Notes: generated by a model from the sequence alone, not told the origin. Positions 1 to 8,528 are shown, counted from the stretch's first letter. The stretch: 64,000 nt of DNA from Pyrinomonadaceae bacterium (GCA_026129865.1 JAHCHG010000002.1:124001-188000); one strand, 5' to 3'. A program made the numbers and translations.

Positions 1-1108
1 ATTTCTCTTCTGGTTAGGTCGTTCGCGAGCGATCAGACTTTTCGAATATTTTTCCTATCCGGTAATGGTTTGCGCATCGTTGAGCCTGTTTCACGATTGG
101 ATATCGCTCTACGATCTCTCGCCAAGTTTTGCGCAGGCGATCTATCCGCTGTTCAACGCGCAATTTGCTGTCGGTCTATTTTTCATCGCCGCTTTTGCAC
201 TGATCGTTTTGATCAATCGCTCGACAGAGTTTGAAAACGACGAGATCGGCGACGATTTCCGGCAGTTGTTTAGCATTTTGATCGGAACTGTTCTGATCTT
301 CGCCGTTTACAACGTATTTCGAATGGAGATAGGAAACTATTTCTACTATCCGCTTGTTGCCGAATCCGAAAATCAAGCGGGAGTTTGGCGCAATGATTAC
401 GAAGTTTTTAACATAATCTGGCAGCTAAATTATTCAATGCTTTTCTGTGCGGCGCTCGGATTTATCAATCTGAATCGATTGAAAAGCGCCGTGCTCGGCT
501 TTGCAAATCTCCTCGCCAGCGGTTTCATCGTTTTCGTATATTTAACGCTCGGCTTGTATTTGCTCGACGTGCTGCGTGCGGAGTATTTCAATGAAAGCGG
601 CGAAGCGGGAGTTCATTACTTTTTGATCCGCTACGTTTGCGCGGCGTGCTTTGCGATCTTGAGTTACGTTTTGTACAAATATTCTCGATCTCCGGTGATT
701 TCAACATTTATACCGGAAAAACTGCTTAGTACGGTCTTTGATATCGCGTTTTATATTGCCATCCTTGTGCTGACGAGTTTCGAGATAATGACCTGGTTTG
801 AGATCTTGAAATATGCGGACGGATTAAAATACGGTTTGAGCATAACCTGGGGGTTTTATTCGGTTTTCCTGATCGTCCTTGGAATTATCCATCGTAAACT
901 GCATTTAAGAATATTCGCCATCGCACTTTTGGCTGTGACGGTCGCAAAATTGTTCCTTTACGACATAGCCGACTTGCCGACGATTCCAAAAACTATCGTA
1001 TTCGTTGCGCTCGGCATTCTTTTGCTTTTCGTTTCATTTCTGTATACGAAATATAAGAATGTGATCTTCGATGAAAAGTCAGATCCGCCTGCGGTCGCGG
1101 ATGGTTAA
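1..1108 (+). CDS. DUF2339-like multi-spanning membrane protein, C-terminal part (5' end outside window)
   Basis: The reading frame is open from base 2, before the first ATG at 65, so the gene starts upstream of the window and only about 369 C-terminal residues are seen. They are almost entirely hydrophobic, with roughly ten membrane segments separated by short charged loops. The end, with LFLYDIADL and then a last helix and a short charged tail (FLYTKYKN), is the pattern I associate with DUF2339 predicted membrane proteins, which are usually 800-1000 residues. The function of that family is unknown. The gene converges on trpA, leaving 38 bases between the two stop codons. Family assignment is from recalled pattern and is moderately sure. 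Confidence 0.6.
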   Translation, partial: FLFWLGRSRAIRLFEYFSYPVMVCASLSLFHDWISLYDLSPSFAQAIYPLFNAQFAVGLFFIAAFALIVLINRSTEFENDEIGDDFRQLFSILIGTVLIFAVYNVFRMEIGNYFYYPLVAESENQAGVWRNDYEVFNIIWQLNYSMLFCAALGFINLNRLKSAVLGFANLLASGFIVFVYLTLGLYLLDVLRAEYFNESGEAGVHYFLIRYVCAACFAILSYVLYKYSRSPVISTFIPEKLLSTVFDIAFYIAILVLTSFEIMTWFEILKYADGLKYGLSITWGFYSVFLIVLGIIHRKLHLRIFAIALLAVTVAKLFLYDIADLPTIPKTIVFVALGILLLFVSFLYTKYKNVIFDEKSDPPAVADG

Positions 1109-1146
1109 ATTTTGTGTTTCGAGAATTACAAGATTTTTCCAACTAT

Positions 1147-1992
1147 TCAGCTTTTACCGCCCACATACGAAGGCGGTTTTGACTTGTACGGCAACAAGTT
1201 TCCTGCAAATTCGCCGATCTTTTGAACAAAATCCTTTGGAACTTCATTCAGATTCGGCGTTAAATTCATCATTTCTTTGACGATCGCCGAACCGACAACC
1301 GCCGCATCTGCATATTTCCAGGTTTCCGCAACTTGTTCGGCGTTTGAAATGCCGAAACCGACGGCAATCGGCAGATCGGTAAATTTTCGCAATCTTTCTA
1401 CAAGATTTTCCGCTTCCGAACTCATCTCATTTCTCGCGCCCGTAACGCCCGCACGCGAAACCGCATAAACAAAACCGCTCGCTTTTTTGCAGATTTTTTC
1501 AAGACGTTCATCGCTCGATGTCGGCGCGGCGAGCATAATCAAACAAAGTTCATTTGCGGTTAAAATCTCGTGAAATTCCGCCGCTTCTTCGGGAATCAAA
1601 TCCGTAATTAAAATTCCATCTGCTCCTGCTTTTTTGGCAGTTTCAGCAAAATTCTTTAAACCGAATTGCAAGATCGGATTAAAATAACTAAACAAAATAA
1701 TCGGCGTTTCGCAGCCTTCATTTCTCACCTCGCCGACAACATCCAGAATTTTTCCGACCGAAATAGAATTCCGCAAAGCGCGTTCCGCCGAAGCCTGAAT
1801 CGTCACGCCGTCAGCTACAGGATCAGAAAACGGAATACCGAGTTCGATAACACCCGCATCTTGTTTTCCTAATTCTAGAATTAGTTTTTTTGTTGTGTCT
1901 AAGTCCGGATCGCCCGCGACAATAAACGGAATAAATCCGCCTCGATCTTCGGTTTTTAATTCGTTAAATTTTCTAATAATTCGGTTGTTCAT
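1147..1992 (-). CDS. trpA: Tryptophan synthase alpha chain
   Basis: Cleaves indole-3-glycerol phosphate to indole and glyceraldehyde 3-phosphate, the first half of the tryptophan synthase reaction, in complex with TrpB in the cytoplasm. The 281-residue TIM barrel is of normal length. The catalytic glutamate lies in VIELGIPFSDP and the catalytic aspartate in DPVADG; the residue after ADG is Val where Pro is usual. GFGISN near residue 210 is the phosphate-binding loop. The ATG at 1992 gives the expected N-terminus. It is the last gene of the minus-strand trp operon, 77 bases after trpB, and that gap is filled by a palindromic repeat. Confidence 0.97.
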   Translation of the reverse strand: MNNRIIRKFNELKTEDRGGFIPFIVAGDPDLDTTKKLILELGKQDAGVIELGIPFSDPVADGVTIQASAERALRNSISVGKILDVVGEVRNEGCETPIILFSYFNPILQFGLKNFAETAKKAGADGILITDLIPEEAAEFHEILTANELCLIMLAAPTSSDERLEKICKKASGFVYAVSRAGVTGARNEMSSEAENLVERLRKFTDLPIAVGFGISNAEQVAETWKYADAAVVGSAIVKEMMNLTPNLNEVPKDFVQKIGEFAGNLLPYKSKPPSYVGGKS

Positions 1993-2000
1993 ATAATTTT

Positions 2001-2072
2001 AACCACATAGGAACATAGGGCAAATAGGTTTTGAAATTTTCTTTCTATGAATTCTATTTACCTATGTGGTTA
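2001..2072. repeat. Intergenic inverted repeat between trpB and trpA (AACCACATAGG family, copy 1)
   Basis: AACCACATAGG (2001-2011) and CCTATGTGGTT (2061-2071) are perfect 11-base complements around an AT-rich spacer, so trp mRNA can fold a long hairpin here. The right arm runs over the trpB stop codon. A second member is at 4311-4382. Confidence 0.85.
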
Positions 2073-3290
2073 AAAATTCTCTGATAGCATTTCCTGAACT
2101 TGATTTACATCTTTATCGCCGCGCCCGGAAAGATTGACAATTATTATCTCATCTGCCGACATTTTCGGCGCGATCTTCAAAACGTGAGCGATGCCGTGCG
2201 AACTTTCGAGCGCGGGAATTATTCCTTCGGTTTGCGACAAAACCTGAAACGCTTCGAGTGCTTCGTCGTCCGTCGCAAACGCATAATCAATCCGTCCGAT
2301 TGATTGCAAATATGCGTGTTCCGGTCCGACGGAAGCGTAATCTAATCCCGCCGAAATCGAATGAGTCAGCGCAATCTGCCCGTTTTCATCTTGAAGCAGC
2401 CAACTTTTCGTCCCTTGCAAAACTCCGATCTTCCCGCCGCCCGCTTTATTAAACCGCGCCGCGTGTTCGCCTAATTTTTCACTTTTCCCGCCCGCTTCAA
2501 CACCGATCATTTTCACCGTTTCATCATTTAAAAACGGATGAAAAAGTCCGATAGAATTTGAACCGCCGCCGACACAGGCGACCAATAAATCAGGAAGACG
2601 ACCTTCTTTTTCCAAAATCTGCTCACGAGCCTCGCGCCCGATGACCGCTTGAAAATCCCGAACCATCAACGGATACGGATGAGGTCCGAGCGCGGAGCCG
2701 AGCAGATAATAAGTCGAATCGACATTCGTTACCCAATCACGCAACGCCTCGTTTATCGCATCCTTCAAAGTCTTCGCGCCCGCGTCAACACCGCGCACTT
2801 CTGCGCCGAGCAATTGCATCCGAAAAACATTAAGCGCCTGCCGCCGCATATCTTCCGTTCCCATATAAACGACGCATTCCAACCCGAACAACGCACAAAC
2901 AGTCGCCGTCGCCACGCCGTGCTGTCCAGCGCCCGTTTCGGCAATAATGCGTTTTTTGCCCATTTTTCTGGCAAGTAAAATCTGCCCGAGCGCATTATTT
3001 ATCTTATGCGAACCCGTGTGTCCCAAATCCTCGCGCTTCAAATAAATCTTCGCGCCGCCGAGAGTTTCCGACGATCTTTTCGCATAAAAAAGCGGAGTCG
3101 GACGACCGGAAAAATCCTTCAACAATTGCAAAAATTCGTCTTGAAAACCCGCATCATCTCTGACAGCAAAATAAGCGTCCGTCAATTTCTCAAGCGGCGC
3201 AGCAAGCGTTTCGGGAACAAACCGCCCACCGAATTCGCCCCAGTAACCGAGTTCGTTCGGCTCGAAATTATTTATTTGCTGAGTTTTCAT
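2070..3290 (-). CDS. trpB: Tryptophan synthase beta chain
   Basis: PLP enzyme that condenses indole with serine to give tryptophan. The 406-residue sequence has the TrpB1 layout. The N-terminus reads [13 protein letters not shown], the PLP lysine is in HTGSHKINN (about residue 94), [10 protein letters not shown] follows, and the PLP phosphate is held by the GGGSN loop. The ATG lies inside the end of trpF with a 21-base coding overlap, which suggests translational coupling. The stop codon is covered by one arm of a palindromic repeat. Nothing looks damaged. Confidence 0.98.
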   Translation of the reverse strand: MKTQQINNFEPNELGYWGEFGGRFVPETLAAPLEKLTDAYFAVRDDAGFQDEFLQLLKDFSGRPTPLFYAKRSSETLGGAKIYLKREDLGHTGSHKINNALGQILLARKMGKKRIIAETGAGQHGVATATVCALFGLECVVYMGTEDMRRQALNVFRMQLLGAEVRGVDAGAKTLKDAINEALRDWVTNVDSTYYLLGSALGPHPYPLMVRDFQAVIGREAREQILEKEGRLPDLLVACVGGGSNSIGLFHPFLNDETVKMIGVEAGGKSEKLGEHAARFNKAGGGKIGVLQGTKSWLLQDENGQIALTHSISAGLDYASVGPEHAYLQSIGRIDYAFATDDEALEAFQVLSQTEGIIPALESSHGIAHVLKIAPKMSADEIIIVNLSGRGDKDVNQVQEMLSENF

Positions 3291-4302
3291 TTTCTAATTT
3301 AAATTCTTCTAAAAGCGCGAAAAAATAATCGAATGATTGTTCTTCGTCATAATCAAATTTCCTCAAAATGTGAGTTATACAATCAAATGTATTTGGATAA
3401 CAATAACCAACCTTTTTACTCATCCATCTTCTATATTCTTCGCTTCCAAATTTTTTCATATCAAAATTGGAATTGCTAAAATTTAGTGCCATCCAAAATC
3501 CCGACAAAAAAAATTGTAATTTTGACAAAGATTTCTCTCCAAAATGCAGTGATGGTCTGGCGTGCATTCGTCCTAAAAGTTCATAGATATTTTCTGTTTT
3601 TTTACATTTTCCTAAAGAACCTTGGTAAATAGTTTTATACTCTATAAATTCCTTAGTCTTTTCTTTTAAATCATTTTTTACTTTGGTTAGTAAATTGATC
3701 AGTTTAATTCTGTCTTTTTTACCTTTTTCCTTTTCAACACCGCTACAAACGTCAACTCCAAACGCTTTTGGACCGTTTACACCATTTGTCGCAATTAGAA
3801 CATTATTGTGTGTAATGCCGCCCGCGAGATACATTTTCGGAAAAATTTCCTGCACTTTCTTCGCAATTTCCCAATCAAAAGTTTCGCCCGTTCCGCCGTG
3901 TTCTTTGGGCGAATAAGCGTCGAGCAAAATTGCGTCGGTTTCATATTTCAAAACATCTTCCGGCGCGAAATCTGGCGAAACTCGAAAGGCTTTGATAATT
4001 TCCAGATTCGTCTTTTGTTTTAGTTCACGCGCAAATTCCGGCGTTTCTTCGCCGTGAAGCTGAAGCGCGTCGAGTTTAGCAATTTCGGCAATTTCCGGAA
4101 TTTTTTCCAACTCTTCATTAACAAAAACACCGACTTTCAAAACTTCTTGCGGCAATTGCTCGATAATCTCCCGAACATTTTCCGGCGCGATATAACGCGG
4201 GCTTTTCTCATAAAAATTAAACCCGAGTGCATCCGCGCCGAATTTCACAGAAAGAAGCGCGTCTTCGAGATTTGTTATGCCGCAAATTTTAACTTTAGTC
4301 AT
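3268..4302 (-). CDS. trpF: Phosphoribosylanthranilate isomerase with an extra C-terminal domain
   Basis: Residues 1 to about 210 are a full phosphoribosylanthranilate isomerase (Amadori rearrangement of PRA to CdRP). The catalytic cysteine is in KICGITN (residue 7), the catalytic aspartate in ILLDAYSP, and the C-terminal phosphate loop is [10 protein letters not shown]. Normal TrpF ends here, but this frame continues about 130 residues without a stop. After a lysine-rich linker comes a second block beginning [15 protein letters not shown] and ending [11 protein letters not shown]. That block resembles small stand-alone proteins of the pattern RPxMYLGxxSLxxLxxFLxG, recalled from memory and of unknown or immunity-like role. 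The extension DNA is visibly more AT-rich than its neighbours. It overlaps the trpB start. Isomerase function is sure; the role of the extension is unknown. Confidence 0.9.
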   Translation of the reverse strand: MTKVKICGITNLEDALLSVKFGADALGFNFYEKSPRYIAPENVREIIEQLPQEVLKVGVFVNEELEKIPEIAEIAKLDALQLHGEETPEFARELKQKTNLEIIKAFRVSPDFAPEDVLKYETDAILLDAYSPKEHGGTGETFDWEIAKKVQEIFPKMYLAGGITHNNVLIATNGVNGPKAFGVDVCSGVEKEKGKKDRIKLINLLTKVKNDLKEKTKEFIEYKTIYQGSLGKCKKTENIYELLGRMHARPSLHFGEKSLSKLQFFLSGFWMALNFSNSNFDMKKFGSEEYRRWMSKKVGYCYPNTFDCITHILRKFDYDEEQSFDYFFALLEEFKLENENSANK

Positions 4303-4310
4303 TTCTTTTT

Positions 4311-4382
4311 AACCACATAGGAACATAGGACATATAGATCTAGGAATCTTGCTTCCTATATTTTCTATGTTTCTATGTGGTT
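4311..4382. repeat. Intergenic inverted repeat between trpC and trpF (AACCACATAGG family, copy 2)
   Basis: The arm at 4311-4328 pairs with the arm at 4365-4382 over 18 bases with a single G-U wobble. The right arm encodes the last residues of TrpC and its TAG stop. Same family as 2001-2072, which also sits on a stop codon. Confidence 0.88.
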
Positions 4383-5152
4383 AATCTCCCCAATTCTGCC
4401 GCTGCATTTCCGCTTCGCATCAAGGTTTCGCCGATCAGAAAACCTGCAAATCCCAGTTCGCGCAGTTCCGAAATTTCATCTTTCGATGTAATTCCGCTTT
4501 CCGTGATCATCAGAGCTTTTTCCGGTGCGTGTTTTATCAATTCCCGTGAAACATCGAGCGAAACTTTGAAAGTATGAAGATCACGGTTATTTACTCCAAT
4601 GATCTTCGCCTCCGTTTTTTTCACTCGCTCAAGTTCTTCTTTCGTGTGCACCTCTACCAACGCATCCAAGCCTAAATTTTCAGCAATCGAGTAGAAATTT
4701 CGGAGATCGCTATCTCCAAGCATCGCCGCGATCAATAAGATCGCATCCGCGCCCGCTTCTGCAGCTTCATAGATCTGATATTCGTCAAAAATAAAATCCT
4801 TCCGCAAAACCGGCAGATCGACCGCATTTCTTATTACTTTCAGATCTTGCAAACTTCCCTTGAACCGGTCTTCTTCGGTTAAAACCGAGATCGCGCATGC
4901 TCCGCCGTCTTTGTAGTTTTTTGCAACCGCCTCCGGCGCAAGTCGATCGTTTATGATTCCTTTCGACGGCGACGCACGCTTAAATTCGGCAATAATATTT
5001 ATCCCGCCGTGTTCGATCGCGTTCAGAAACCGGTGCTTTTCGGCACCGGCGCGCGCAGCGAAAGCGGCGTCTTTGATCTCGTTTAAGTCTCGTTGTCGTT
5101 TTAGCGATGCGAGTCGAGCTTTTTTCAGCTCGATTATTTCAGTTAAAAACAT
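4373..5152 (-). CDS. trpC: Indole-3-glycerol phosphate synthase
   Basis: Closes the indole ring by decarboxylating CdRP to indole-3-glycerol phosphate. At 259 residues it is the usual stand-alone TrpC barrel. Hallmarks are IIAEFKRASPSKG (catalytic Glu and Lys), VLRKDFI with the catalytic lysine, LVEVHTKEEL, IGVNNRDLHTF and ITESGI. The final two threonines and the stop codon are encoded by an arm of the palindromic repeat at 4311-4382, so the element seems to have replaced or supplied the end of the gene. It lies between trpD and trpF in the minus-strand operon. Confidence 0.97.
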   Translation of the reverse strand: MFLTEIIELKKARLASLKRQRDLNEIKDAAFAARAGAEKHRFLNAIEHGGINIIAEFKRASPSKGIINDRLAPEAVAKNYKDGGACAISVLTEEDRFKGSLQDLKVIRNAVDLPVLRKDFIFDEYQIYEAAEAGADAILLIAAMLGDSDLRNFYSIAENLGLDALVEVHTKEELERVKKTEAKIIGVNNRDLHTFKVSLDVSRELIKHAPEKALMITESGITSKDEISELRELGFAGFLIGETLMRSGNAAAELGRLTT

Positions 5153-5159
5153 TTTGATT

Positions 5160-5183
5160 TAATTAATAATTGATAATTAATAA
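5160..5183. repeat. AT-rich palindromic repeat, copy 1 (upstream of trpC)
   Basis: A 24-base stretch starting TAATTAATAATTG is identical to 50210-50233 upstream of valS. It is largely self-complementary (TTAATAATTG / GATAATTAATAA). It lies 8 bases before the trpC start codon on the transcribed side. Confidence 0.7.
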
Positions 5184-5204
5184 TTTTTTTGTCGTTTGAA
5201 CTTT

Positions 5205-6314
5205 TTAGATATTCTCTTTTGCTGTACCGATCTTTAATTCCTCAAGTTTGTTCAGAGCTTTTCCGCTTTTCAAACTTTCATCAGCGAGTTTCAATGCATC
5301 GTCCAATGATTCGGCGCGACCGCCGACAAAGAGCGCAGCGGCGGCGTTCAGCAGAACCAGATCGCGCGCAGCGTCGATCCGTTTGTTGTTCAAAACGTCC
5401 AGAATAATCTGCGCATTCGCAGCGGAATCTCCTCCGCGAAGATCGTCGAGACCGCTTTTAGTTGGCGGCACAAATCCCAATTCCTTTGGTGAAATCTCAA
5501 ACGTTCTTACAGTGCCGTTTTCAACTTCGGCTGCGAATGTTTTGTCGCTGATCGTAACTTCGTCCAAACCGTCCAAACCGTGGACGATCCACGCTTTTTT
5601 TGTGCCGAGCGCGGCGTGTGTTCGGGCGATCGGCTCAACTAACTCTTTGTGCCAAACGCCCATAATTTGAAACGGCGCGTTTGCAGGATTTGTCATCGGA
5701 CCGAGCAAATTAAAAGTCGTGTGAACGCCGAGTTCGCGGCGAATTTTCGCCACGCGAGCCGTCGAAGCGTGATAAAGCGGCGCGAACATAAAGCAAATTC
5801 CGATCTCGTTCAAACATTTTTCCGAAATTCCTTTTTCGACCGACACATTTACGCCTAATTTTTCCAAAACATCCGCACTTCCCGATTTTGAAGTCGCCGC
5901 GCGGCTGCCGTGTTTGGCGACCGGTAAACCCGCGCCTGCAATGACAAAGGCGGCGGCGGTCGAAACGTTGAAGGTTTTGACTTTGCTCGAACCCGTTCCC
6001 GCCGTGTCTATAAAATCCGTGTGAACCGAATTGATCTTCACAGAATGCGCGCGCATCGCTTCCGCCATTCCTGCAAGTTCCTCAATTGTTTCGCCTTTGA
6101 CCGCGAGCGCAACCAGCGCAGCGGAAATCTGCGCGTCGGTCGCTTCTCCAGTCAACAATTGATTTAACAAATATGCGGCTTCACTTCTGCTCAGATTTTT
6201 GCCTTGCATTAAATTCAGCAAAAGTCCGCGCAAACCTTCTATCGGCGGCTCATCTTCACGTTTTGGTGTCGGCAAAAGCCAGTTCGGACGCGATTTATTA
6301 TATTTTTCCTGCAT
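5205..6314 (-). CDS. trpD: Anthranilate phosphoribosyltransferase
   Basis: Transfers the phosphoribosyl group of PRPP to anthranilate. The PRPP/Mg loop is DTAGTGSSKVKTFNVST, followed by the anthranilate-site block KHGSRAATSKSGSADVLE. An in-frame TTG at 6323 lies in the U-tract of the attenuator, so the ATG at 6314 (369 residues) is preferred. This leaves a roughly 28-residue N-terminal extension before the usual start (LLLNLMQGKNLSRSEA). No clear Shine-Dalgarno is visible because the start follows the terminator by only about 8 bases. It is the first enzyme gene of the trp operon here; trpE and trpG are not in the window. Confidence 0.95.
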   Translation of the reverse strand: MQEKYNKSRPNWLLPTPKREDEPPIEGLRGLLLNLMQGKNLSRSEAAYLLNQLLTGEATDAQISAALVALAVKGETIEELAGMAEAMRAHSVKINSVHTDFIDTAGTGSSKVKTFNVSTAAAFVIAGAGLPVAKHGSRAATSKSGSADVLEKLGVNVSVEKGISEKCLNEIGICFMFAPLYHASTARVAKIRRELGVHTTFNLLGPMTNPANAPFQIMGVWHKELVEPIARTHAALGTKKAWIVHGLDGLDEVTISDKTFAAEVENGTVRTFEISPKELGFVPPTKSGLDDLRGGDSAANAQIILDVLNNKRIDAARDLVLLNAAAALFVGGRAESLDDALKLADESLKSGKALNKLEELKIGTAKENI

Positions 6315-6321
6315 AAAAGTC

Positions 6322-6363
6322 AAAAAACCCGCTGAATTTCAATTTGATGAACGCAGCGGGTTT
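6322..6363 (-). terminator. trp attenuator terminator hairpin
   Basis: On the minus strand AAACCCGCTG (6363-6354) and CAGCGGGTTT (6334-6325) form a perfect 10-base-pair stem with a 19-base loop. The stem runs into a continuous U-run (6327-6322). It lies between the Trp-rich leader peptide and trpD, so it is read before any enzyme gene. Confidence 0.9.
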
Positions 6364-6408
6364 CGGAAAAAGAATTTGCAATCTTGCTAAAATTTCACGA
6401 AAATCCGC
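6356..6408 (-). promoter_or_regulatory. Candidate trp antiterminator pairing
   Basis: Leader RNA GCGGATTTTCG (6408-6398, codons 21-24 of the leader peptide) can pair with CGAAACCCGC (6365-6356), using one A-C mismatch and one bulged U. The second segment is also the 5' arm of the terminator, so the two structures exclude each other. A ribosome finishing the leader at 6387 would cover the first segment and favour termination. One stalled at the early Trp codons would leave it free. Found by eye; no folding energies were computed. Confidence 0.6.
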
Positions 6409-6467
6409 CCCAACCAATGCCAGGAAAGATGCCATGAAAAATTAACGTTTGAAAAAGACTTGTTCAT
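6387..6467 (-). CDS. trpL: trp leader peptide (26 residues, three Trp codons)
   Basis: A short frame ATG (6467) to TAG (6387) has tryptophan at residues 12, 16 and 18, in the stretch SWHLSWHW. Trp is the rarest residue in proteins, so three in seven codons, next to an intrinsic terminator and a trp gene, is the signature of ribosome-mediated transcription attenuation as in enteric trpL. The stop codon lies 23 bases before the terminator stem. No strong Shine-Dalgarno is seen. The 5' untranslated region would be only about 10 bases if the promoter at 6482-6510 is right, so initiation may be near-leaderless. The peptide itself is probably not a functional product. Confidence 0.85.
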   Translation of the reverse strand: MNKSFSNVNFSWHLSWHWLGRIFVKF

Positions 6468-6481
6468 TTAAGATGTTTGTA

Positions 6482-6510
6482 AATTTATCGCAGGCGAATG
6501 GATTTGGCAA
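6482..6510 (-). promoter_or_regulatory. Putative sigma-70 promoter of the trp operon
   Basis: On the minus strand TTGCCA (6510-6505), a 17-base spacer and TAAATT (6487-6482) match the -35/-10 pattern. Transcription would start just upstream of the leader peptide ATG at 6467. It lies in the 52-base gap after the Uma2 gene. Confidence 0.6.
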
Positions 6511-6519
6511 ACCGCGTGT

Positions 6520-7101
6520 TTAATTTAACTTAACTTGCGCGTAGATCTCCGAAAGAGATGCTTTGCAGCCGATCGATTCGAGTGAAATGACTTCATCGTT
6601 TTCGTTGTAGATCCGAAACATAAATTGTTTGGAATTTTGCTTTGAAAAGTGTTCAATTCGCATTTCGTCTTCTTTTATTAGGAGACATTCCTTTACGCTG
6701 TTCATCTGAAGATAGCTATCAAGTTTTTCAGTCTTATCGTAGTAAAGCGTTTTCTTTGAAATAATTTCGACGACGATCGTCGGGTTTAACAAAATATCGA
6801 GCTCATTGCCCTCGAATTTCGGTTCGCCTTTTACAATTATTACGTCCGGATAACAATAATCGAAATCCGAGATCTTAACGCGCATGTCGTTGATATAGAT
6901 TTCACATTTATGACCGCGAAGTCTGCTGCCGAGCGCTATTATCGTGTTGCTGCCTATCAAATTATGGCGGCGGCTAGAACTTTCGGAAGACAGAATTTTT
7001 CCATCGTGAAATTCATGACGGTTCCTTCCGCGCCGTTCAAAGCTCAAATATTCCTCGACCGTGTAGATCTTTTCCGATTTTGATAAAACTTTATCGTTCA
7101 T
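6520..7101 (-). CDS. Uma2-family (DUF820) PD-(D/E)XK-like protein
   Basis: A 193-residue protein of the Uma2/DUF820 family, predicted restriction-endonuclease-fold proteins that are abundant in cyanobacteria and some other phyla. Visible family marks are YTVEEYLSFE near the start, the core YPDVIIVKG with the metal-binding Asp, VVEIISKKT with the Glu and Lys of the fold, and YLQMNSVKECLLI. The start at 7101 has a GGGG Shine-Dalgarno about 8 bases upstream. It sits just upstream of the trp promoter on the same strand. Its function is not known; a mobile-element or defence link is often suggested for the family but is not shown here. Confidence 0.8.
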   Translation of the reverse strand: MNDKVLSKSEKIYTVEEYLSFERRGRNRHEFHDGKILSSESSSRRHNLIGSNTIIALGSRLRGHKCEIYINDMRVKISDFDYCYPDVIIVKGEPKFEGNELDILLNPTIVVEIISKKTLYYDKTEKLDSYLQMNSVKECLLIKEDEMRIEHFSKQNSKQFMFRIYNENDEVISLESIGCKASLSEIYAQVKLN

Positions 7102-7223
7102 TAATTTACCCCTTTGTTTCTTTTTGATTTGGATTCGGAAGAGTGTGCTGGTGCATAATTGACACTCCGTTATAGTGAATTTGTTGCAAAAGTTTTAAAA
7201 TAATTTTTCACTTCCCGATTTTT

Positions 7224-8240
7224 ATGAAAGTTTCAGAAATTGCTGAAAAAACGTTCTCTAAAATAGCTGCTGGAAACCCGGAAATCGAAATATCCGGAGC
7301 AGCCGGATTGGATATCGCTTCGGACGGCGAGATCACTTTTCTTGCAAACCCAAAATATACGCCGCAGCTGAAAGCCACGCGGGCAAGCGCGGTTTTTCTT
7401 AACGAAACCGAATCGTGCGACCGAAAAGACATCGCCATTCTGCGATCGAAAGACCCGTATCTCGCTTATACCCGAGCACTTAGGCTTTTTCATCCGGAAG
7501 TTCCGGTAACGAATTTCATTCATCCGCGAGCGGTGATATCCAAAACTGCAAAGATCGCTTCGCCGGTTGAAATTCATGCAAATGTGGTTATCGGTGACGA
7601 ATGTGAGATAGCGGAAAATGTTCGAATTCATCCAAATGCGACGATTTATTCCGGTGTTAAGATCGGCGCAAATTCAGTAATTCATGCAGGAGTTTCAATT
7701 CGGGAAAATTGCGAGATCGGTGCCAACTGTATCATTCACAACAATGTGACGATCGGTTCCGACGGTTTCGGTTACGCCAAAACGGAAGAAAGAAGGTGGC
7801 TGAAAATTCCGCAGATCGGTCGTGTCGTTTTGGAAGACGATGTTGAGATCGGCGCCAATTCGGCGATCGATTGCGCTTCGGTTGGCGAAACTCGCATAAA
7901 ACGAGGGGCAAAGATCGACAATCTCGTTCAGATCGGACATTCCTGCACCGTCGATGAAGATGCGCTAATCTGCTCGCAAACCGGACTTGCCGGAAGCTCA
8001 TTTATCGGAAAACGCGTTATTCTGGCAGGACAGGTAGGAATCGCCGGACATTTGAAGGTCGGCGACGACGCCGTCCTGACAGCGAAATCCGCTACAAGCC
8101 ATGATGTCGAACCGGGAAAAATTATCTCAGGCGTTCCCGGATTTGATAATCGCGAATGGCTCCGTTCAACCGCGGCATTTCGTCGGCTTGGCGAACTTGC
8201 AAGAATCGTCCGCGAACTTCAAAAAAAAGCGGACAGATAG
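7224..8240 (+). CDS. lpxD: UDP-3-O-acylglucosamine N-acyltransferase
   Basis: Adds the second acyl chain to UDP-3-O-acyl-glucosamine, the third committed step of lipid A synthesis. At 338 residues it matches LpxD. An N-terminal uridine-binding domain (residues 1-100) is followed by a left-handed beta helix of hexapeptide repeats (about 105-290). The catalytic histidine is in NLVQIGHS and the helix continues with AGQVGIAGHL. A C-terminal helix (FRRLGELARIVRELQKK) completes the trimer fold. It stands alone, without fabZ or lpxA beside it. Its presence supports a Gram-negative, LPS-making cell. Confidence 0.95.
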   Translation: MKVSEIAEKTFSKIAAGNPEIEISGAAGLDIASDGEITFLANPKYTPQLKATRASAVFLNETESCDRKDIAILRSKDPYLAYTRALRLFHPEVPVTNFIHPRAVISKTAKIASPVEIHANVVIGDECEIAENVRIHPNATIYSGVKIGANSVIHAGVSIRENCEIGANCIIHNNVTIGSDGFGYAKTEERRWLKIPQIGRVVLEDDVEIGANSAIDCASVGETRIKRGAKIDNLVQIGHSCTVDEDALICSQTGLAGSSFIGKRVILAGQVGIAGHLKVGDDAVLTAKSATSHDVEPGKIISGVPGFDNREWLRSTAAFRRLGELARIVRELQKKADR

Positions 8241-8460
8241 TCTGTGCTTTTCGAGTCCGGAAAAACCTAAGCTGTTCCCAATATTTTGCGATCGTGAAGT
8301 TCTATTTACGTTCGATTCGCAGCCTTCCTCAAAACGGCTTGCGACATTTTACGCCTTGTCTTCTAGGAATTTTCCGCGAGATTAAATTTCATTAACTGCC
8401 GCAACAAAAGGCTTTATGCTATTCAAAAACCTCCTTTTATTAAATCGCTTAAAATTTAAC

Positions 8461-8489
8461 TTGCGTTTGATAAATCATCTGTGTTAGAA
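8461..8489 (+). promoter_or_regulatory. Possible promoter of the LacI-type regulator gene
   Basis: TTGCGT (8461-8466), a 17-base spacer and TTAGAA (8484-8489) form a weak -35/-10 pair placed directly before the operator at 8494. The 253 bases of the gap upstream of it, after lpxD, hold no other signal that I can name. Confidence 0.35.
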
Positions 8490-8493
8490 ACTA

Positions 8494-8507
8494 GGTTATC
8501 GTTAACA
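8494..8507. promoter_or_regulatory. LacI-family operator upstream of its regulator gene
   Basis: GGTTATCGTTAACA matches 13 of 14 bases of the reverse complement of the perfect palindrome at 9646-9659. It has the central CG typical of LacI-family operators and lies 21 bases before the regulator ATG, so autoregulation is likely. Confidence 0.75.
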
Positions 8508-8528
8508 TCATTTGACTCTTGAAAGCGA

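Noticed and set aside
3268..3680. TrpF extension as a frameshift artefact
   Set aside because: The extension is a coherent protein-like sequence in the same frame, with no stop and a recognisable pattern; an artefact would read as noise.
6315..6323. TTG start for trpD at 6323
   Set aside because: It lies within the terminator U-run; the ATG at 6314 is better placed.
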